This document shows positions 1 through 10,023 of a stretch of DNA of 64,000 bases, piece after piece (position 1 is the first letter of the stretch; every line of letters begins with the position of its first letter). A program made the translations under genes and the position numbers. Origin of the DNA: Burkholderiales bacterium GJ-E10. Its GTDB lineage: Bacteria; Pseudomonadota; Gammaproteobacteria; Burkholderiales; Burkholderiaceae_F. The stretch spans positions 821,520 to 885,519 of the forward strand of contig AP014683.1 of NCBI GenBank assembly GCA_000828975.1, in the 5' to 3' direction. The notes below the pieces were generated by a model that saw only the letters and a list, made by a program, of their open reading frames with translations, was not told where the DNA came from and did no database searches.

Positions 1-2424
1 CTCGAGGAGTGCGGCAGGCGCGAAGTGAAGGCGGCCGTGATCCTTTCCGCCGGATTCGGCGAAGGGGACGGAGCCGGCCGCGGCGCGGAACGACAAGTCC
101 TGGAGCGTGCCCGCATGTACGGCATTCGCCTGGTCGGACCGAATTGCCTGGGCGTCATGCGCCCCTCGATCGGGCTCAACGCGACGTTCAGCAAGGGTGG
201 GGCGAAGGCGGGAAACCTTGCGCTGGTGTCGCAGTCGGGGGCTCTGTGCACGGCGATTCTCGACTGGGCGCTCCCCAGCGACGTCGGCTTCTCCAGCATC
301 GTATCCATGGGATCGACCGCAGACGTCGATTTCGGCGAGATCCTCGACTATCTGGTTTCGGACCCGCAGACCGAGAGCATCCTCCTGTATATCGAGAGCA
401 TCCGGCACGCGCGCCGATTCATGAGCGCGCTGCGCGCGGCGGCGCGCATCAAGCCGGTGTTCCTGGTCAAGGCGGGCCGGCACCAGGTCGAGTCGAACGC
501 CGCGCTTTCTCATACCGGCGTCCTGGTAGGCGCGGACGACGTGTTCGACGCGGCGATCCGCCGCTCGGGCGCCGTGCGGGTCAGCAGCATCGTGCAGTTG
601 TTTTCCGCCGCCCAAGCCTTGTCGACGCGATTCCGTCCGGCCGGGAATCGCCTGGCGATCGTCACGAACGGCGGCGGCCCCGGCGTGATGGCGAGCGATC
701 GTGCCGACGACCTCGGCGTCGCGCTGGCCAAGCTCTCCGACGACACCCTGAATAAGCTTCACGATGCGCTGCCCCGGACGTGGTCGCACGGCAATCCGGT
801 GGACATCATCGGCGACGCGAACGCGGACCGCTATCGCGATGCCGTCACCGCATGCCTGGAGGATCCGGGGGTCGACGGCATGATGGTGATCCTGACCCCC
901 CAGGCAATGACGGAACCGCTGGCCGTGGCCGAAGCGGTGATCGACCTCGCGGCCAAGTTTCACAAGCCGCTGATCGCATGTTGGATGGGCGATACGGAGG
1001 TCGCCAGCAGCCGCGCCGCGTTTTCCCGGACCGGCATTCCCCATTTCCGAACGCCGGAGCCGGCAGTCGAAGTGTTTTCCTACATCTCGACCTACTACCA
1101 GAACCAACAGTTGCTGATGCAGACCCCCGGGCCGATCTCGGACCCGTCCCCGCCCGACGTGGACGGCGCGCGCCTGCTGATCGAGAATGCGCTGGCCGAA
1201 CATCGCACGGTCCTGAGCGAGCTGGAGTCGAAGGGCGTGCTCGCGGCATTTCATATCCCGATCGCGCGCGCCATTGTGGCGCGTTCTCCGGCGGAGGCGC
1301 TCCTCGCCGCGGAGCAATTGGGTTTGCCGGTCGCAATGAAGATCCATTCCCCCGACATTGCGCACAAATCCGACGCAGGCGGCATTCGCTTGAACCTGGG
1401 CAACGCCGAAGCGGTGCACATCGCCTTCCGTGAGATTCTCGAGTCGGTGCAGAAATCGCGGCCCGACGCGCGCCTCGACGGCGTCGTGATCGAGCCGATG
1501 ATCGGACGGCCCAATCGGCGCGAACTGATGGTGGGGGTCATCAGCGACCCCCTGTTCGGTCCGGTGGTGACCTTCAGCGCGGGCGGCATCCTGATGGAGG
1601 TGATGGGCGATCGGTCGGTCGCGCTGCCTCCTCTCAACCGATATCTGGTGCGCAACATGATCGGGGGCTCCCGCGCCGCGCGTCTACTGGGGCCTTTCCG
1701 GCAGATGCCGGCGGTCGAGATGGCAGCGCTGGAAGGCACGCTGCTGCGCGTCTCCGAACTGGTATGCGAACTCCCGCACATTCGCGAGATGGACATCAAC
1801 CCGCTGGTCGTCGACGAGCAGGGCGCCATTGCGCTCGATGCGCGCATCGTGGTGGATTACCCCAGTCCGGGAGGCGAGCGGTACTCGCATATGGCGATCC
1901 ACCCCTATCCCAGCTACTTGGCAAGCCGCCAGATCCTGCCCGACGGCACCGACCTGACCATCCGTCCGATCCGTCCCGAGGACGCGGAAATCGAACAGGC
2001 GTTCGTGCGCAATCTTTCGGAGGAGTCGCGCTATTTCCGGTTCGGCGGCACCTTGCAGGAACTGACTCCGACGATGCTGGCGCGCTTTACCCAGATCGAC
2101 TACGACCGCGAGATGGCCTTGATTGCCGTGGTGCAGACCGATCACGAGGAAGCCGAGATCGGCGTGGCGCGCTACATCATCAACCCGGACGGGGAATCCT
2201 GCGAATTTGCCCTGGTGGTCGCCGACGCGTGGCGGCACAAGGGAATCAGCCATCGCCTCATGGACGCGTTGCTGGACACGGCGCGCAGCAAGGGGCTCAA
2301 GCGCATGGAAGGCGACGTGCTGTCGAACAACCGCAACATGCTCACCCTCGTGTCCCGCATGGGATTTCAAATCTTTCCGACCGACCACGACCCTTCGCTC
2401 AAGCACGTCGTTAAGCCGTTCTGA
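1..2424 (+). CDS. pat: Pat-like bifunctional protein: NDP-forming acyl-CoA synthetase domains fused to a GNAT acetyltransferase (5' end cut by window)
   Basis: The frame is already open at base 1 and reads a conserved CoA-binding segment (AAVILSAGFGE), so the start lies outside the window; 807 residues are visible. The order is a CoA-binding/ligase region like ADP-forming acetyl-CoA synthetase and succinyl-CoA synthetase, with the SHTG motif whose His is the family's phospho-histidine (about residue 171). An ATP-grasp region follows (about 395-630), then a C-terminal GNAT domain (about 645-800). This is the architecture of protein lysine acetyltransferase Pat/YfiQ, which in other bacteria acetylates acetyl-CoA synthetase and other enzymes. 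Whether the synthetase half is catalytic or only a sensor cannot be judged here. It converges on the cytochrome gene with a 38-base gap. Confidence 0.85.
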   Translation, partial: LEECGRREVKAAVILSAGFGEGDGAGRGAERQVLERARMYGIRLVGPNCLGVMRPSIGLNATFSKGGAKAGNLALVSQSGALCTAILDWALPSDVGFSSIVSMGSTADVDFGEILDYLVSDPQTESILLYIESIRHARRFMSALRAAARIKPVFLVKAGRHQVESNAALSHTGVLVGADDVFDAAIRRSGAVRVSSIVQLFSAAQALSTRFRPAGNRLAIVTNGGGPGVMASDRADDLGVALAKLSDDTLNKLHDALPRTWSHGNPVDIIGDANADRYRDAVTACLEDPGVDGMMVILTPQAMTEPLAVAEAVIDLAAKFHKPLIACWMGDTEVASSRAAFSRTGIPHFRTPEPAVEVFSYISTYYQNQQLLMQTPGPISDPSPPDVDGARLLIENALAEHRTVLSELESKGVLAAFHIPIARAIVARSPAEALLAAEQLGLPVAMKIHSPDIAHKSDAGGIRLNLGNAEAVHIAFREILESVQKSRPDARLDGVVIEPMIGRPNRRELMVGVISDPLFGPVVTFSAGGILMEVMGDRSVALPPLNRYLVRNMIGGSRAARLLGPFRQMPAVEMAALEGTLLRVSELVCELPHIREMDINPLVVDEQGAIALDARIVVDYPSPGGERYSHMAIHPYPSYLASRQILPDGTDLTIRPIRPEDAEIEQAFVRNLSEESRYFRFGGTLQELTPTMLARFTQIDYDREMALIAVVQTDHEEAEIGVARYIINPDGESCEFALVVADAWRHKGISHRLMDALLDTARSKGLKRMEGDVLSNNRNMLTLVSRMGFQIFPTDHDPSLKHVVKPF

Positions 2425-2462
2425 TCCGCCGTCCTGATATCCCGGGCCGAATGTCGGCGCTC

Positions 2463-2954
2463 TTACAGCGTTCGGATGTACAGCACCACCCTCCAGATCT
2501 GCTCGGGGGAAAGGCTGGCCTTGAAGGACGGCATCGGACTTTCGATTGGAACTCCACCCTCCGAAATGGTCCAGTCCAGGTAGGCGTCGGTGGCAATGGG
2601 CATGTGGACAGTCGCGCCAAGATCCGATGGCACCGGGTTGAGACCGCGCGCGACCGGGCCGTCACCCCGCCCGGTCGTCCCGTGGCAGGAGGCGCAATCT
2701 TGCTCGTACAGCGCTTTGCCCGTCGCGATGTCTGCAGCGGCGCCGCGCAGGGGATTTCTCGCCCGGCGATAGGGTTGCGGAATGCCTCGCGCCATCACGT
2801 ACCGATGCCGGGCGATGGAGACGCCCGGAGGACCGTGCGGTCCGCGCATCATGCCCGGACCCATGCCACTGCCCATTCCCATCTGAGCGACCGCAAGGGA
2901 CGAAAGCGAGAGGACAGCGGCGCCTGCGACAATTTCTCGGACCGACCACTTCAT
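2463..2954 (-). CDS. small periplasmic c-type cytochrome
   Basis: This encodes 163 residues. The N-terminus MKWSVREIVAGAAVLSLSS... followed by LAVAQ looks like a Sec signal peptide with cleavage near residue 23. A Met/Gly-rich stretch (MGMGSGMGPGMM) follows. One haem-binding CASCH motif and a downstream SPMPSF, which probably gives the axial Met, mark a monohaem class I cytochrome c (cbb3 CcoP/Cyt_c family-like). The start was chosen at 2954 because GGAGGGGAGG lies directly upstream; the frame is open further upstream but without that site. The gene is transcribed leftward behind the diguanylate cyclase gene, about 120 bases away. Its redox partner is unknown. Confidence 0.85.
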   Translation of the reverse strand: MKWSVREIVAGAAVLSLSSLAVAQMGMGSGMGPGMMRGPHGPPGVSIARHRYVMARGIPQPYRRARNPLRGAAADIATGKALYEQDCASCHGTTGRGDGPVARGLNPVPSDLGATVHMPIATDAYLDWTISEGGVPIESPMPSFKASLSPEQIWRVVLYIRTL

Positions 2955-3076
2955 CTTGCCTCCCCTCCAATGCGCACGCCCTCGATGGCGGGGGTGAACC
3001 GGGGTCGTCGCCATGGCGAATTGACCGCTATCGATCTCGGCAGCTGCCTGCAGGCAGGGCCGTTTCCGGCCGCCAT

Positions 3077-4417
3077 TTACCGCGCGACCCGATTGCGCCC
3101 CGCCATCTTGGCCCGATACATCGCGCGGTCCGCGGCGATCAGGGCGGTGTCCTCGTTGAGATCATCGAGACCGGCCACCGCGACGCCGATGCTGACCGTG
3201 ACCTTGCCAATGGTGGGGATCGTGCTTTCGGCGATGGCGGCACGGACCTTTTCCGCGAACACCACCGCGTCCTCGGCGGTGTCGGGCAACAGGACGACGA
3301 ATTCCTCTCCGCCAAGGCGGGCGGCGAAATCGGTCATGCGCGAGGAGTCCTGAATGATCGATGCCACGTGGGTGAGGGCGGCATCGCCGAGCCGGTGGCC
3401 ATAGGTGTCGTTGATCGGCTTGAAGTGGTCGATGTCGAGAAAGACCAGCGCGTAGCGCTCGCCGGTTCGTCCCATGCGGAGAAATTCGTCCCGAAGGCGC
3501 TCGATGAAGGACCGCCGGTTGTGCAGGCCGGTCAGGGCGTCGTGGCGGGCAAGGTGGTCCAGGGCGCGGTTGGCGGCCAGCAAGGCTTCCGTGCGCTCCC
3601 GGACGATCCGGTCGAGAACCCGGTTGAGCGACTCGGCGCGCTCGAGCTTCTTGCGCTCGGTGATGTCGACGACGGTGGCGATGACGCGGAACGAGCCGTC
3701 GTCGCACCGCATATGGTTGAGGCCGATCTCCACCGGGATGAAGTGGCCGTCCTGGTGTCGGCAGCGCAGGCTCATGCCGCGTCCTGCCTGCCGGGATGCG
3801 GGGGCCATCGCATAGGCCGAGCGGAGAAGGACGTGCTGTTCCCGCAGGGCATCCGGGACCAGGAGTTCAATCGATGCACCAACCAGTTCTTCCGTGGGGT
3901 ATCCGAACAGCGACGCGCAGGCCGGGTTGGCAAACAGGATTTGTCCGTCCTTGTCGGTCATCAGCATCGCAACCGGGGCGCCCTCGACCACGCTGTGCGA
4001 AAGGTCCATCTGGCGGCGCTGCGCCGCGTCGGCCTGCAGCCGCTCGCTGGCGTCGCGCGCGATGCAGCCCAGCGCGACGGTCTTGCCATCGTCGTCGTGG
4101 ATCGGAAACGTCGACGTCGCGAAGATCCGCGGCATGCCGTTGACGTGGAGCACTTCCTCGAATTCCTGCGGCTTGCCATCCCGGAGGACTTGGGAGAAAT
4201 CCTCCAGGAGCTTTGGCGCGCGATCTTTCGGAAGGAGTTCGGCGACATGCTTGCCGATCGCATCGGCCAGGGAAATTCCGAGACTGGCCTCCGCGGCCTG
4301 ATTCATCGCCAGGATCCGGAAGTCGAGATCCGCCGCGATGAAGCAATCGGTCGTCTGATCGGCAATGGCCAGGAATACGTTCTGGACGACACTGGGAAGC
4401 GCACCCTCTTCTCGCAT
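3077..4417 (-). CDS. diguanylate cyclase with two PAS sensor domains (PAS-PAS-GGDEF)
   Basis: This 446-residue protein has two PAS domains (about residues 8-125 and 135-255), a short helical linker, then a GGDEF domain (about 285-446) with an intact GGEEF active-site motif at about 369-373. RMTD five residues before GGEEF fits the RxxD product-inhibition site, so feedback control by c-di-GMP is expected. No membrane segment or signal peptide is visible, so it is probably a cytoplasmic sensor; the PAS ligand is unknown. The start is placed at Met 4417 because GGAGG sits 5-6 bases upstream; an in-frame ATG 96 bases further upstream (4513) has no such site. It lies 274 bases downstream of the P-type ATPase gene, enough for its own promoter. 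Confidence 0.88.
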   Translation of the reverse strand: MREEGALPSVVQNVFLAIADQTTDCFIAADLDFRILAMNQAAEASLGISLADAIGKHVAELLPKDRAPKLLEDFSQVLRDGKPQEFEEVLHVNGMPRIFATSTFPIHDDDGKTVALGCIARDASERLQADAAQRRQMDLSHSVVEGAPVAMLMTDKDGQILFANPACASLFGYPTEELVGASIELLVPDALREQHVLLRSAYAMAPASRQAGRGMSLRCRHQDGHFIPVEIGLNHMRCDDGSFRVIATVVDITERKKLERAESLNRVLDRIVRERTEALLAANRALDHLARHDALTGLHNRRSFIERLRDEFLRMGRTGERYALVFLDIDHFKPINDTYGHRLGDAALTHVASIIQDSSRMTDFAARLGGEEFVVLLPDTAEDAVVFAEKVRAAIAESTIPTIGKVTVSIGVAVAGLDDLNEDTALIAADRAMYRAKMAGRNRVAR

Positions 4418-4691
4418 TCTCGCCTCCACCTGCGATGGCAGACCCGGGTCGGACCCCGAACTCTGCAACGACACACTGCAGCCCACGACCGGCGCCAACG
4501 GGCACGTCTGCACGGCATGCGGGCGGCAGACGGGATCGCACTCGTGATGGGGGAACGGTACGCGCCTGTGCGATGGTAATCAATAATCGCTACCGCATCG
4601 AAGGTACGAGGATCCTTGACAGTCCGGCGTCAGGGGATGCGGTCGCGCGCATCTGCGCGTCGCGCTTCGCGAAGACCCGCGATGCTTCGGA

Positions 4692-7385
4692 TCACGCGCG
4701 GCGCCGGAACCATCGCATCGCCGCCTTGCGCAATTCTTCGACCCACAGCACGCAACTGGCGAACGTCAGGATCGGCAGCAGATCACCGGCCGGAATCGGC
4801 ACCGTATGGAACAGGCGGTTGAGGGGCGGCCAGTACAGCACCGCCGCCTGCAACGCCACGCTGAGCGCGAGGCCGCCGGTCAACCAGCGGTTCCGGAGCA
4901 TGCCGAGCCGCGCCACCGAGCGCGTCGCCGATTGGCAGTTCAGCACATTGAACCATTGGCAGGTCACCAACACGGTGAAGGTCTCGGTGCGCACCACGTC
5001 CAACGGTGCGCCCTGCGACAGACGCGATACGAACCAGCCGAAGGTGACTGCCACCGAAATCGGCGCCAGCAGCGCCATGCGCCAGAGCATCACCCGGTCG
5101 AGCAGGGGTTCGTCGCGGGGAACCGGGGTGCGTGTCATCTCGTCGCCATCGGGTGGGTCGATCACCAGGTTCACGGTCAGCGTGCTCTCCGTGACGATGT
5201 TGATCCAGAGGATCTGCACCGCGGCAAGCGGCAGGGGGTATCCTCCCAATAACGCCAGGAGCAGCACCAGGACTTCGTCGACCGAAGTCACGAACAGGAA
5301 AAGGATCACCTTTTTCAGGTTCGCGTAGACCACGCGTCCCTGTTCGACGGCGGCGACGATGGTGGCGAAGTTGTCGTCGGAGATCACGATCTTCGCCGCG
5401 CTCTTTGCCACTTCGGTGCCGCTGATGCCCATCGCCACGCCGACGTCCGCGCGCGCCAACGCGGGAGCATCGTTGACGCCGTCGCCGGTCATGGCAACGA
5501 CGTCGCCGCGGGCCTGCAACGCTTCGACGATGCGCAGCTTCTGCGCCGGATGCACGCGCGCGAAGACCGCGATGTGGGGCAGGGCGTCGAGGAGCTCGGC
5601 TTCGTTCCGGTGATCCAGTTCGGTGCCGTCGATGGCCTGGTCCTGCGCGCCGGCGATTCCCAGCGCCCGCGCGATCGCCAGACCGGTGAGCTTGTGGTCG
5701 CCGGTGATCATGATGGGGCGGATGCCGGCGGCGCGGCATGCGCGGACCGCCGCCGCGACTTCTTCGCGCGGCGGATCGATCTGACCGATCAGGCCGAGCA
5801 GGTGCATGCGGCCGATGAGCACGTCGAAGCCCTCGTCGAGCGCGGGTGTGCGGCCGGACCGATGCGGTGCGAGACCGGCGACGGCCAGGACGCGCAACGC
5901 GCCTTGCGCCATTTCTTCCGCGGCCGCGCGTGCCGCCTGCAGGGTCCGCAGCGCATCGGCCGTGCACAGCCGCAACACCGCCTCCGGCGCACCCTTGACG
6001 AAGACGGCGGCGGATTCGCCGGCATGGCTCGTGGCCATCATCCGGGTGTCGGAATCGAACGGAATCTCCGCACGACGCGGCCGCGCCGTGCGCAGCACCC
6101 GCACGTCGATGCCGCCCTTGGCCGCGGCGACCAGCAAGGCGCCTTCGGTCGGGTCGCCGAGCACGTGCCACGCGGCAGCGCCGTCGCCCGGCGGGAGCAG
6201 ATCGGCGTCGTTGCAGAGTACCGCCGCGGTGAGCAGGGCGTGCACCGCAGGGTCGTCCGCCGGAACGGCGTGCCCGTCTTCGTGCAGGCTGCCGGTCGGG
6301 GCGTAGCCGGTGCCGCTCACCGCGATCGCGCGGTTGGGAGCCAGCCACAGCGCGCGCACCGTCATCTCGTTGCGGGTCAGCGTGCCGGTCTTGTCGCTGG
6401 CGATCACCGTCGTCGATCCCAAGGTTTCGACCGCCGACAGCCGGCGCACGATGGCGCCACGCGCCGCCATGCGCTGGATGCCGACCGCCAGCGCGATGGT
6501 CATCGCCACCGGCAGTCCTTCCGGCACCATCGACACCGTCTGGCTGATCGCCACCATCAGCAATTCGACCAGCGGCATTCGCCGCAGCATGCCGAAGGCC
6601 ATCACCGCGACGAACAGCACCAGCGCGGCAACCACCAGCTGGCGGCCGAAGCCGGCGAGGCGGAGTTCGAGCGGGGTCTTCGGCTCGCGCGTCTGCTGGG
6701 TCATGCGGGCGATCGCGCCGACCTCGGTATGGGTGCCGGTCGCCGTCACCACCGCCCGGCCATGGCCGGCCGTGACCAGCGTGCCCGAAAAAACCATGTT
6801 GTGGCGATCGGCAAGCGCCGTTGCCTCGGCCATGCGGCCGGTGTGCTTGGTGACCGGCGCCGACTCCCCGGTCAGGGCCGCCTCGGCGGTCGCCAACGCC
6901 GTCGCCTCGATCAGGCGGGCATCGGCGCCGACCGCGTCGCCCGGCGCGAGCAGCAGCAGGTCGCCCGGAACCAGCTCGCGCGCCGCGATCGGCTGTTCCC
7001 GGCCGTCGCGCAGCACGCGCACGTGCAGTTCGGCGAGCCTGCGCAGCGCCGCCATCGAAACCTCCGCGCGTCGCTCCTGGTATGCGCCGATCAGCGCATT
7101 CGCGACCACGACCCCGAAGATCACGCCCGCATCGGCCCAATGCCGGAGCGCGGCGGACAGCGCGGCGGCGCCGAACAGGACGTAGATCAGCGGGCTCTTG
7201 AACTGATGGAGGATGAGCCGTGCGGCTGAGGGTTTGGGATCCTCGGGGAGCGCATTGGACCCGGATTCGGCGCGACGCGCCGCCACCGCCGCCGTGGTCA
7301 ACCCGCTTGCGGCGTCGGAATCGAGCCGTTGGACGACGGATTCGGCATCGAGCGCGTGCCAGGGCGGGGGCGGCGTGGCGGACAT
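4692..7385 (-). CDS. P2-type cation-transporting ATPase (Ca2+/monovalent cation family)
   Basis: This 897-residue protein has every hallmark of a P-type ATPase: the actuator motif TGES (172-175), PEGLP in membrane helix 4 (288-292), the phosphorylation motif DKTGT with Asp331, the nucleotide-site motif KGAPE (464-468) and the hinge TGDGVND (633-639). A cation_ATPase_N domain comes first and a six-helix C-terminal domain last, and no N-terminal heavy-metal-binding domain is present. This fits the P2 (SERCA/PMR1/Na+,K+-like) class rather than a copper or zinc pump. PEGLP instead of a CPx motif also argues against heavy metals. The transported ion cannot be fixed from sequence. AGGA precedes the ATG at 7385. 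Confidence 0.9.
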   Translation of the reverse strand: MSATPPPPWHALDAESVVQRLDSDAASGLTTAAVAARRAESGSNALPEDPKPSAARLILHQFKSPLIYVLFGAAALSAALRHWADAGVIFGVVVANALIGAYQERRAEVSMAALRRLAELHVRVLRDGREQPIAARELVPGDLLLLAPGDAVGADARLIEATALATAEAALTGESAPVTKHTGRMAEATALADRHNMVFSGTLVTAGHGRAVVTATGTHTEVGAIARMTQQTREPKTPLELRLAGFGRQLVVAALVLFVAVMAFGMLRRMPLVELLMVAISQTVSMVPEGLPVAMTIALAVGIQRMAARGAIVRRLSAVETLGSTTVIASDKTGTLTRNEMTVRALWLAPNRAIAVSGTGYAPTGSLHEDGHAVPADDPAVHALLTAAVLCNDADLLPPGDGAAAWHVLGDPTEGALLVAAAKGGIDVRVLRTARPRRAEIPFDSDTRMMATSHAGESAAVFVKGAPEAVLRLCTADALRTLQAARAAAEEMAQGALRVLAVAGLAPHRSGRTPALDEGFDVLIGRMHLLGLIGQIDPPREEVAAAVRACRAAGIRPIMITGDHKLTGLAIARALGIAGAQDQAIDGTELDHRNEAELLDALPHIAVFARVHPAQKLRIVEALQARGDVVAMTGDGVNDAPALARADVGVAMGISGTEVAKSAAKIVISDDNFATIVAAVEQGRVVYANLKKVILFLFVTSVDEVLVLLLALLGGYPLPLAAVQILWINIVTESTLTVNLVIDPPDGDEMTRTPVPRDEPLLDRVMLWRMALLAPISVAVTFGWFVSRLSQGAPLDVVRTETFTVLVTCQWFNVLNCQSATRSVARLGMLRNRWLTGGLALSVALQAAVLYWPPLNRLFHTVPIPAGDLLPILTFASCVLWVEELRKAAMRWFRRRA

Positions 7386-7491
7386 GTCATGTCCTGGGCG
7401 GGTTGCGGCGTCTCCAGCCTAGCCGATCACGCCTCGTCCGGGTTTGCGCCGCGTGGTGGCGGCGTGCCATGGCCCCGGCGGGGCGCAGGCG

Positions 7492-7515
7492 CAGCCCGCC
7501 CGCACGGGCGAGCTG
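7492..7515 (-). terminator. hairpin just after galU, terminator-like
   Basis: On the leftward strand, a stem of about 10 base pairs (CAGCTCGCCC with GGGCGGGCTG, one G-U pair, four-base loop) starts about 12 bases after the galU stop codon. No clear U-run follows, so intrinsic termination is only a suggestion; mRNA 3'-end protection is an alternative. Confidence 0.45.
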
Positions 7516-7527
7516 CAAAGGACGGTC

Positions 7528-8367
7528 CTAGTCGATCAGGCCCTGCTTGCGTCCGAACGCGATGTTGGCGGCCAGGAACCCCGCCTTCGAGCCGCAGTCG
7601 TAGCGCGTGCCGGAAAACCGGTGCGCCACCACGTCGCCCTGGGAGACGCGCCGCGCGATGGCGTCGGTGAGCTGGATCTCGCCGCCGCGCCCGCGCTGCG
7701 TGCGGGCCAGCTCGCCGAAGATTTCCGGGCGCAGTACGTAGCGGCCGACCACCGCCAGCGTCGAGGGCGCCTCTTCGGGCGACGGCTTTTCGACGATGTG
7801 GGTCACGCGCTCGTCCCGATCGGAGAGCGATTGCGTGGCGACGATGCCGTATTTTCCCGTATCTGCCAGCGGAATGTCCTCGACGCCCAGCACCGACGCA
7901 CCGTGCTGCTCATAGCTCTGCACGAGCTGTGCCGTGACGCCGGGCTGGGCGTCGATCAGGTCGTCGGCAAGGATGACCGCAAACGGCTCGTCGCCGACCA
8001 CGGACTGCGCGCACAGGACGGCATGACCCAATCCCAGCGGCTCGGGCTGGCGGATGAAGACGAAGTTCACCCCCGGCGGCGTGGCGGTGCGCAGCGCGTC
8101 GAGCAGCTTGGTCTTGCCCTGCGCCTGCAGCAGCATTTCCAGTTCCGGATTGCGGTCGAAGTGGTCCTCGATGGCGCGCTTGTGGCGCCCGGTGACGAAG
8201 ATCATCTGCTCGATGCCCGCCGCCGCCGCCTCCTCGACCGCGTATTGGATGAGCGGCTTGTCGAGGACCGGCAGCATCTCCTTGGGCATCGCCTTGGTGG
8301 CGGGAAGGAAGCGGGTGCCGGATCCGGCGACCGGGAAAACGGCTTTGCGAACTTTGTGATGGCTCAT
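7528..8367 (-). CDS. galU: UTP--glucose-1-phosphate uridylyltransferase
   Basis: This enzyme makes UDP-glucose from UTP and glucose-1-phosphate. The 279-residue length is normal for the family. The nucleotide-binding signature [18 protein letters not shown] spans residues 15-32, and further conserved blocks follow: [14 protein letters not shown], the ILADDL metal site, VEKP and the terminal RYDCGSK. It lies downstream of pgi in the same direction. With the mutase at 10.0 kb it links hexose phosphates to UDP-glucose, the substrate of the UDP-glucose dehydrogenase encoded at 37.9 kb in the surface-glycan operon. Confidence 0.95.
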   Translation of the reverse strand: MSHHKVRKAVFPVAGSGTRFLPATKAMPKEMLPVLDKPLIQYAVEEAAAAGIEQMIFVTGRHKRAIEDHFDRNPELEMLLQAQGKTKLLDALRTATPPGVNFVFIRQPEPLGLGHAVLCAQSVVGDEPFAVILADDLIDAQPGVTAQLVQSYEQHGASVLGVEDIPLADTGKYGIVATQSLSDRDERVTHIVEKPSPEEAPSTLAVVGRYVLRPEIFGELARTQRGRGGEIQLTDAIARRVSQGDVVAHRFSGTRYDCGSKAGFLAANIAFGRKQGLID

Positions 8368-8393
8368 AGGGGTGAATTGTACCGAGGGTGACA

Positions 8394-8409
8394 GGGCGCG
8401 ATGGCGCCC
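8394..8409 (-). terminator. short GC hairpin between pgi and galU
   Basis: GGGCGC and GCGCCC form a perfect 6-bp stem with the four-base loop GATG, 22 bases past the pgi stop. There is no T-run, so it may be a weak terminator or an mRNA-processing hairpin. Confidence 0.35.
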
Positions 8410-8431
8410 AGGTCCGGATTGGACGGGTGGT

Positions 8432-9952
8432 TCAGCGCAGCGTTCCCTGTTCCAGCCGCTGCTGCAGCATCTTCTTGCCGACCTCCACTCCCCATTGGTC
8501 GAAGGCGTTGATGTCCCAGAGCACGCTCTGCACGAACGTCCGGTGTTCGTAGAGCGCGATCACGGCGCCGAGCGCGCGGGCGTCGAGCTTCGGAACCGAC
8601 AGGACGTTGCAGGGCCGGCCGCCCGGCGCCGCGCCGTGGGGGGTGGTGGGACGCTGCGCGCCCAGCACCGTGTCGCCGCGGGACAGCGCATCGGCCTGGG
8701 CCAGCGCGTACGCGTGCAGCAGCCGGTGGCGCTTGTCGGCGCTCTGCTCATGCTCGGCGACGACGAGAAAGTCGATGGGGACCCAGTGCGTCCCCTGATG
8801 CAGGAACTGGAATACGCTGTGCTGCGCCGTCGTTCCGACCTCGCCCCACACCACCGCCGCGGTGTCGTACGTCAGCAGGCGGCCGTCGTGGTTGACGCGC
8901 TTGCCCAGACTCTCCATTTCGAGCTGCTGGAGGTAGGGCGGCAGGTTCTTCAGGCGCTGGGCATACGGGAATACCGCGCGCGCCCGTGCTCCCCAGAAGT
9001 TGACGTACCACGCGCCGAGCAGGCCGAGGATCACCGGCAGGTTGGCGTCGAGCGGCGCCTGGGCGAAATGCCGGTCCATCTCGGATGCGCCGGCGAGCAG
9101 TTCCAGGAACTGGCGGTGCCCGTGCGCGATCGCGATCGGCAGCCCGCAGGCGGACCAGAGCGAATAGCGCCCGCCCACCCATTGCGGGAAGGAGAAGATC
9201 CGCTTTTCGTGGATGCCGAAATCCCGCGCCCGTTCGGGCTGCGCGGTGACCGCCGCGACGTGATGCGTCGGATCCAGCGCGGAATCCGTCGAGTGCAGCC
9301 ATTCGCGGGCCGCCCGCACGTTCTCGAGCGTCTCGAGCGTGGTGAAGCTCTTGGAAATCGCGATGATCATCGTCGCCGCGGGCCGGGCGCCGGTGAGCGC
9401 CGTGTCGAGTTCCGCCGGATCGAGGTTGCTCACGAAGTGCACGGCAACGGGGCCGGTGGCCGGACCGAGCGCCTCGGTCATCAGGCGGGGTCCCAGGTCG
9501 GAACCGCCGATGCCGATGCACACGACCGTTTCGATCGCCTCTCCGGTGGAGCCGTGGATGCGACCCTCCCGCAGCGCCTCGGCAAACCCGAGAAAGCGTG
9601 TCTGCTCCTCGTGCAGGCTGCGCGCGACCGACGGATCGTCCGGCGGCGTGCGCAGCGCGGTATGCCATGCCGGCCGATGTTCGGTGTTGTTCACCGCCTC
9701 GCCGGCGAGGAGCGCGGCGCGACTCTTTTCGAAGTTCCGCGATTCGAGCCAGGCGAGCAGGGCCGCGAAGCTGTCTTCATCGATCCAGTTGCGCGAACAG
9801 TCGGCATGGACGTGTGGCGCCTCGAACGTCCAGCGCTGCGCGCGCCCGGGCTCGACGCGGAACAGGGTGTCGATGGTGCGCGCGTCGAAAGACCGGCGGC
9901 ACGCTTCGAGGGTTTCCCATACGGGGGACGGAGCGGTTTCAGGATTCGTCAT
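8432..9952 (-). CDS. pgi: glucose-6-phosphate isomerase
   Basis: This enzyme interconverts glucose-6-phosphate and fructose-6-phosphate. It has 506 residues with [10 protein letters not shown] (about 149-156), the sugar-phosphate-binding GRYSLWS and the C-terminal signature [11 protein letters not shown]. The start was set at the ATG at 9952 ([10 protein letters not shown]); a longer in-frame start at 10003 would run into the divergent control region of the phosphomutase gene. No strong Shine-Dalgarno sequence is visible. Only 71 bases separate it from the oppositely oriented mutase gene, so the two probably share control DNA. Confidence 0.95.
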   Translation of the reverse strand: MTNPETAPSPVWETLEACRRSFDARTIDTLFRVEPGRAQRWTFEAPHVHADCSRNWIDEDSFAALLAWLESRNFEKSRAALLAGEAVNNTEHRPAWHTALRTPPDDPSVARSLHEEQTRFLGFAEALREGRIHGSTGEAIETVVCIGIGGSDLGPRLMTEALGPATGPVAVHFVSNLDPAELDTALTGARPAATMIIAISKSFTTLETLENVRAAREWLHSTDSALDPTHHVAAVTAQPERARDFGIHEKRIFSFPQWVGGRYSLWSACGLPIAIAHGHRQFLELLAGASEMDRHFAQAPLDANLPVILGLLGAWYVNFWGARARAVFPYAQRLKNLPPYLQQLEMESLGKRVNHDGRLLTYDTAAVVWGEVGTTAQHSVFQFLHQGTHWVPIDFLVVAEHEQSADKRHRLLHAYALAQADALSRGDTVLGAQRPTTPHGAAPGGRPCNVLSVPKLDARALGAVIALYEHRTFVQSVLWDINAFDQWGVEVGKKMLQQRLEQGTLR

Positions 9953-10023
9953 GGTTGTGGGATGGCGAGCGTGTATTCTTTGGGTGTTGGGTTTCGTACC
10001 CATTCTATTGGATAGGAGCGGGT

